Below are positions 5,426-7,992 of a DNA stretch of 7,992 bases, one piece after another. The DNA is from JAJFTV01 sp964426355 (GTDB lineage Bacteria; Chloroflexota; Anaerolineae; Anaerolineales; Anaerolineaceae), in assembly GCA_964426355.1 (NCBI GenBank), contig CAYRRA010000194.1:1-7992 (forward strand). The letters run 5' to 3'. The notes beneath the pieces were generated by a model that was not told the origin of the DNA, searched no databases, and was given only the letters and a program-made list of their open reading frames with translations. Made by a program: the position numbers and the translations under genes. The number at the start of each line of letters is the position of its first letter. Position 1 is the stretch's first letter.

Positions 5426-7255
5426 ATGAAAAAAAGAACGCCAGAACTCGAAGCGCAATGGCAGCAGCGTTTTCGCATCAGCAAGGTAATGTGGACCCAA
5501 ACTGCCAAAAAAGCTCCCGAGCGCGGGCTTGCAGCCAGCAACGCCTCCGGCGTGATGCAAATCTATGCCTGGGATGTTCCCAGTGGCAGCCTGCGTCAGC
5601 TTACCCACTTCCCCACAGGAAAATCGATGGGTAATCTTTCGCCAGATGGCAGGTTTGTCTATTATCTCAAGGATGAGGGCAGCAACGAGATCGGGCATTT
5701 CGTCCGCATTCCTTATCAAGGCGGGACGGAAGAAGACGTGACCCCGCAGCTCGCCCCGTACGCCTCGCACTCGCTGGCAATCAGTCGAGATGCAGCCCGC
5801 CTGGTGTTGATGACTGCCGACCAGCAGGGTTTCAAGCTGTACGCCATCGACCTGGGTCTTCAAGGTGAGCTTTCTGAACCGCAAGAAATTTATCACAGCC
5901 AGAAACTGCTCCAATCCCTTACCGTATCCGCGGATGGGAGCGTGGTCGTCATCGTCTCCACCGAGCTTTCCGGCAAGTTGTATCTCAATCTGACCGCATT
6001 GAATGAAAACGGAGAGAAAATTGCTGATCTGTGGGATGGCGGTGAAACCAGCATGCAAAGCGTTACTTTCTCGCCCATCCCCGGCGACCAGCGCCTGCTG
6101 GCTGCCTCCAACAGCAGCGGCTTTGAGCGACCGCTGCTGTGGAACCCGCTCACCGGTGAACGCCACGACTTTGATTTTGAAGAATTGAGCGGCGATGTGA
6201 CGCCGGTCGACTGGTCACCGGATGGGCGCAAACTGCTGCTGCAAAACGTCAGCCAGGCGGTACAGCAGTTTTACCTTTTCGATTTGGAAACCAATGCGCT
6301 GACCCGGCTTGACCATCCCAGCGGCGCCTATTTCTCCTTCTTAAATTCTGGCACATACTTTGCTTCGGTTGAGGAGATTTACGCCAACTGGCAGGATGCC
6401 ACCCATCCACCGCAGGTTATCGCTTTGAGCGCCGCCAGCGGGCACAAGCTGCGCACGCTGCTGCCAGGTGCAGAGGTTCCAACCAGCCGGGCGTGGAAAT
6501 CAGTTTCCTTCCCGTCCAGCGACGGTACAACCATTCAAGCCTGGCTGGCATTACCTGAAGGGCAGGGACCCTTTGCCACCATTTTGCACACCCATGGCGG
6601 ACCGACCGGCGTGACGATGGAAAACTTCGATGCCCAGGCGCAAACCTGGCTCGATCATGGTTTTGCCTATCTTTCGGTCAACTACCGCGGCTCAACTACC
6701 TTTGGCAAAGATTTCCAGAACCAGATTGTGGGAGACCTGGGGCATTGGGAGGTGGAAGATGTGGAATCGGCTTTGCAATGGCTGCTGGCAGAGGGCATTG
6801 CCGACGCTCAACGCATCTTTAAGACCGGCTGGTCTTACGGCGGCTATATGACCCTGATGTGCCTGGGCAAACTGCCCGAGTATTTCGCGGGCGGGATGGC
6901 AGGGATCGCGATTGCCGATTGGGGTCTGATGTATGAGGACCAGGCTCGAACCCTGCGCGGTTACCAGGTTGCGCTCTTTGGCGGTACACCGGAAACCCAC
7001 AGCGAACAGTACCGCATCAGTTCACCCATTACCTATGCCGAACAGGTCAAAGCGCCGGTGCTCATCATCCAGGGCAGCAACGATACACGCTGCCCCTCGC
7101 GCCAGATGGAAGCCTACCTGGACAAGATGCGAGGGTTGGGCAAAGATGTGCGCATTCACTGGTTTGAAGCCGGGCATGGCTCAATGCAGACGGATGAGCA
7201 GATCAAGCACATGCAGCTCATGCTCGATTTTGTTTACAACGTGCTGGGCGAATAA
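5426..7255 (+). CDS. S9-family serine peptidase (prolyl oligopeptidase / acylaminoacyl-peptidase type)
   Basis: A 609-residue cytoplasmic peptidase (no signal peptide) that probably cleaves short peptides or blocked N-terminal residues. Residues ~40-345 form a beta-propeller of TolB/DPP-like blades, with recurring SPDGR/SADG/SRDA turns (LSPDGRFVYY at 71-80, WSPDGRKLLL at 263-272). Residues ~355-609 are the alpha/beta-hydrolase domain: oxyanion region HTHGGP (388-393), NYRGSTTFG (419-427), nucleophile S470 in GWSYGGYM, D553 in GSNDTRCP, and H584 in EAGHGS. The complete catalytic triad and usual length (600-700) indicate an active enzyme; S9C acylaminoacyl-peptidase-like is my best subfamily guess. 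The start ATG at 5426 has AAAGGAG (5412-5418) seven bases upstream. The gene is divergent from the methyltransferase and probably monocistronic, since the next gene has its own strong promoter. No clear intrinsic terminator with a T-run follows it. Confidence 0.95.
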   Translation: MKKRTPELEAQWQQRFRISKVMWTQTAKKAPERGLAASNASGVMQIYAWDVPSGSLRQLTHFPTGKSMGNLSPDGRFVYYLKDEGSNEIGHFVRIPYQGGTEEDVTPQLAPYASHSLAISRDAARLVLMTADQQGFKLYAIDLGLQGELSEPQEIYHSQKLLQSLTVSADGSVVVIVSTELSGKLYLNLTALNENGEKIADLWDGGETSMQSVTFSPIPGDQRLLAASNSSGFERPLLWNPLTGERHDFDFEELSGDVTPVDWSPDGRKLLLQNVSQAVQQFYLFDLETNALTRLDHPSGAYFSFLNSGTYFASVEEIYANWQDATHPPQVIALSAASGHKLRTLLPGAEVPTSRAWKSVSFPSSDGTTIQAWLALPEGQGPFATILHTHGGPTGVTMENFDAQAQTWLDHGFAYLSVNYRGSTTFGKDFQNQIVGDLGHWEVEDVESALQWLLAEGIADAQRIFKTGWSYGGYMTLMCLGKLPEYFAGGMAGIAIADWGLMYEDQARTLRGYQVALFGGTPETHSEQYRISSPITYAEQVKAPVLIIQGSNDTRCPSRQMEAYLDKMRGLGKDVRIHWFEAGHGSMQTDEQIKHMQLMLDFVYNVLGE

Positions 7256-7267
7256 GAATGGGTAGTT

Positions 7268-7389
7268 GGGTTGCGGAGCCGGTAACACCGGAGAATCTCT
7301 GGTCAATCGCTCTGCAACCCTACTGATGCCTGTTGATATCAGTAAAAAACAGACCGGGTTGGGTTGCAATGACCCTTTGAAACCCAATC
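7268..7389. other. Potentially structured intergenic region with competing stems
   Basis: Starting 13 bases after the peptidase stop, GGGTTGCGGAGC (7268-7279) pairs with GCTCTGCAACCC (7309-7320): 12 bp, one G-U. It encloses two mutually exclusive small hairpins, CGGT-AAC-ACCG (7280-7290) and CCGGAG-AAT-CTCTGG (7288-7302). A second hairpin follows, TACTGAT/ATCAGTA (7321-7344), and a third, GGTTGGGTT/AACCCAATC (7357-7389; 9 bp, one G-U, 15-nt loop). GGGTTGC recurs at 7361-7367, so the complement at 7314-7320 could pair with either copy. No T-run follows the stems, and I do not recognise a known riboswitch. It could be a 3' UTR structure, a small RNA, a palindromic repeat element or a factor-dependent terminator. 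Confidence 0.45.
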
Positions 7390-7439
7390 ACCGTTTACCC
7401 ATTAGAGATCACTTCAAAATTTGGTTGACAAATTGCCAC

Positions 7440-7467
7440 TTGACAATCATTAAAAAAACCTTATAAT
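7440..7467 (+). promoter_or_regulatory. Consensus sigma-70 promoter of the lacI-family gene
   Basis: A perfect TTGACA (7440-7445) and a perfect TATAAT (7462-7467) are separated by 16 bases. The start is predicted near 7474-7475, inside operator 1. A second TTGACA lies 15 bases upstream (7425-7430). A promoter this close to consensus would be strong when not repressed, and the leader to the ATG would be about 137 nt. Confidence 0.88.
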
Positions 7468-7472
7468 GAAAT

Positions 7473-7488
7473 TTGAGAGCGCTCCCAA
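7473..7488 (+). promoter_or_regulatory. LacI-family operator O1 over the transcription start
   Basis: TTGAGAGCGCTCCCAA is a near-perfect 16-bp palindrome with the central GCGC/CG step typical of LacI-family sites. The core TGAGAGCGCTCCCA differs by one base from TGGGAGCGCTCCCA, the box bound by the cello-oligosaccharide repressors CebR (Streptomyces) and CelR (Thermobifida). It starts five bases after the -10 box, so binding would block transcription initiation, most simply by the LacI-type protein encoded downstream. Confidence 0.85.
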
Positions 7489-7576
7489 TATGTTGTTATC
7501 TGCGCTCGCTCATCACCAATAATTAGTCCGTATTTTTAATAATTTAACTCTCAGGTCAAATAAGACATTTTTCCAT

Positions 7577-7592
7577 TTGGGAGCGCTCTCAA
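7577..7592 (+). promoter_or_regulatory. LacI-family operator O2 in the leader
   Basis: TTGGGAGCGCTCTCAA is the exact reverse complement of O1. The centres of the two sites are 104 bp apart, close to ten helical turns, so a tetramer or paired dimers could loop the DNA. O2 ends 19 bases before the repressor ATG and may also act as a roadblock. Confidence 0.85.
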
Positions 7593-7611
7593 GTTCTTAG
7601 AAATTTTAACT

Positions 7612-7992
7612 ATGAACAAAATTCCACCCTCTTCAAGCAAACTCACCCTGGAAGATAGCGCACGCCTGTGCGGCATCTCACGCTCAACCGTTTCTCGCGT
7701 GGTCAACAATCACCCCAATGTAAGCGATTCCATCCGCCAACGCGTGCTCAAGGTCATCCAGGAAACCGGCTTCCACCCCAACGAAGCCGCGCGCACGCTG
7801 GCTTCACAGCGCTCCTGGATGATCGGGCTGGTCATGCCGCGCAGCGTCAGCACCTTCTTCAATGACCCCTACTATTCCCGCCTCACCCAGGGTATCGCGC
7901 AGGCATGCAATCAAAATAATTACACGCTTTCTTTTTTCCTCATCAGCACCACGGAAGATGAGGAAAAAATTTACCCGCGCATTTCGCGCAAA
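7612..7992 (+). CDS. LacI-family transcriptional repressor, 3' end cut by window edge
   Basis: The first 127 residues of a LacI/GalR-family regulator are present; full-length members are about 330-350 residues. The N-terminal helix-turn-helix reads LTLEDSARLCGIS (11-23), then the recognition helix RSTVSRVVNNH (24-34), followed by the linker and hinge helix at about 54-67 (FHPNEAARTLASQR). The periplasmic-binding-protein-like effector domain begins at about 70 (MIGLVMPRS) with the usual FFNDPYYSRL segment (82-91). The effector is not visible here. The two flanking operators resemble CebR/CelR boxes, which suggests beta-glucan oligosaccharides such as cellobiose, by inference only. The start is ATG 7612, needed to keep the helix-turn-helix intact. 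It has no recognisable SD sequence, so translation may be weak. It is probably autoregulated through O1 and O2. Confidence 0.93.
   Translation, partial: MNKIPPSSSKLTLEDSARLCGISRSTVSRVVNNHPNVSDSIRQRVLKVIQETGFHPNEAARTLASQRSWMIGLVMPRSVSTFFNDPYYSRLTQGIAQACNQNNYTLSFFLISTTEDEEKIYPRISRK

Noticed and set aside
5324..6166. 280-codon minus-strand reading frame opposite the peptidase 5' half
   Set aside because: It is antisense to a clear S9 peptidase, has no SD sequence and no domain signature.
7268..7389. Known riboswitch (ydaO/c-di-AMP, cobalamin or c-di-GMP class)
   Set aside because: Short similarities to conserved boxes did not extend to the required core elements, and the position upstream of an independent consensus promoter does not fit a leader switch.
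7490..7522. Ten-codon leader reading frame (MLLSALAHHQ) just after operator O1
   Set aside because: It has no SD sequence and is too short to distinguish from chance; no attenuator structure follows it.
7500..7576. Possible minus-strand promoter (TTGACC with AT-rich downstream) between the two operators
   Set aside because: No hexamer pair with good spacing and no minus-strand gene downstream; the pair of operators is sufficiently explained by control of the plus-strand promoter.

Overview
The window holds parts of about nine genes on a moderately GC-rich background with AT-rich spacers. Gene style, Shine-Dalgarno (SD) sequences of the AAAGGAG type, and heptanucleotide-phased intergenic repeats suggest a free-living bacterium, possibly a Chloroflexi/Anaerolineae member. 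That placement is inference from general familiarity and no phylogenetic marker is present. The genes look like chromosomal housekeeping or accessory content; I see no phage, IS element, CRISPR array or defence island.

Layout. From 1 to 5226 every intact gene lies on the minus strand: the N-terminal part of a short-chain dehydrogenase (1-656, running off the left edge), a tRNA-Ser(CGA) with its own extended -10 promoter and rho-independent terminator (841-993), a spacer built almost wholly of 7-bp units arranged as two mirrored arrays (1008-1240), a two-gene ribonuclease unit (RNase D, then a beta-CASP metallo-beta-lactamase RNase joined by a GTGA stop/start overlap, 1242-3778), a pentapeptide-repeat protein (3838-4197), and a SAM methyltransferase (4465-5226). 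Between the last two, on the plus strand, is the decayed C-terminal half of a CrcB/Fluc fluoride channel gene (4241-4444), interrupted by an in-frame TGA.

From 5227 onward the genes are on the plus strand: a cytoplasmic S9-family prolyl oligopeptidase/acylaminoacyl-peptidase-like enzyme (5426-7255), divergent from the methyltransferase, and then the start of a LacI-family repressor (7612 to the right edge). The 356-bp gap between them contains a potentially structured stretch (7268-7389) followed by a complete control region. This has a perfect TTGACA/TATAAT promoter and two 16-bp operators that are exact reverse complements of each other, 104 bp centre to centre, with the first operator covering the predicted transcription start. 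The core resembles the CebR/CelR box of cello-oligosaccharide repressors, so the repressor probably controls itself, and perhaps a sugar-uptake operon beyond the window, by DNA looping.

The most notable signals are the mirrored heptad arrays, the helically phased twin operators, the crcB remnant, and the coupled ribonuclease pair that may be translated from a leaderless mRNA. I found no clear new multi-gene system.
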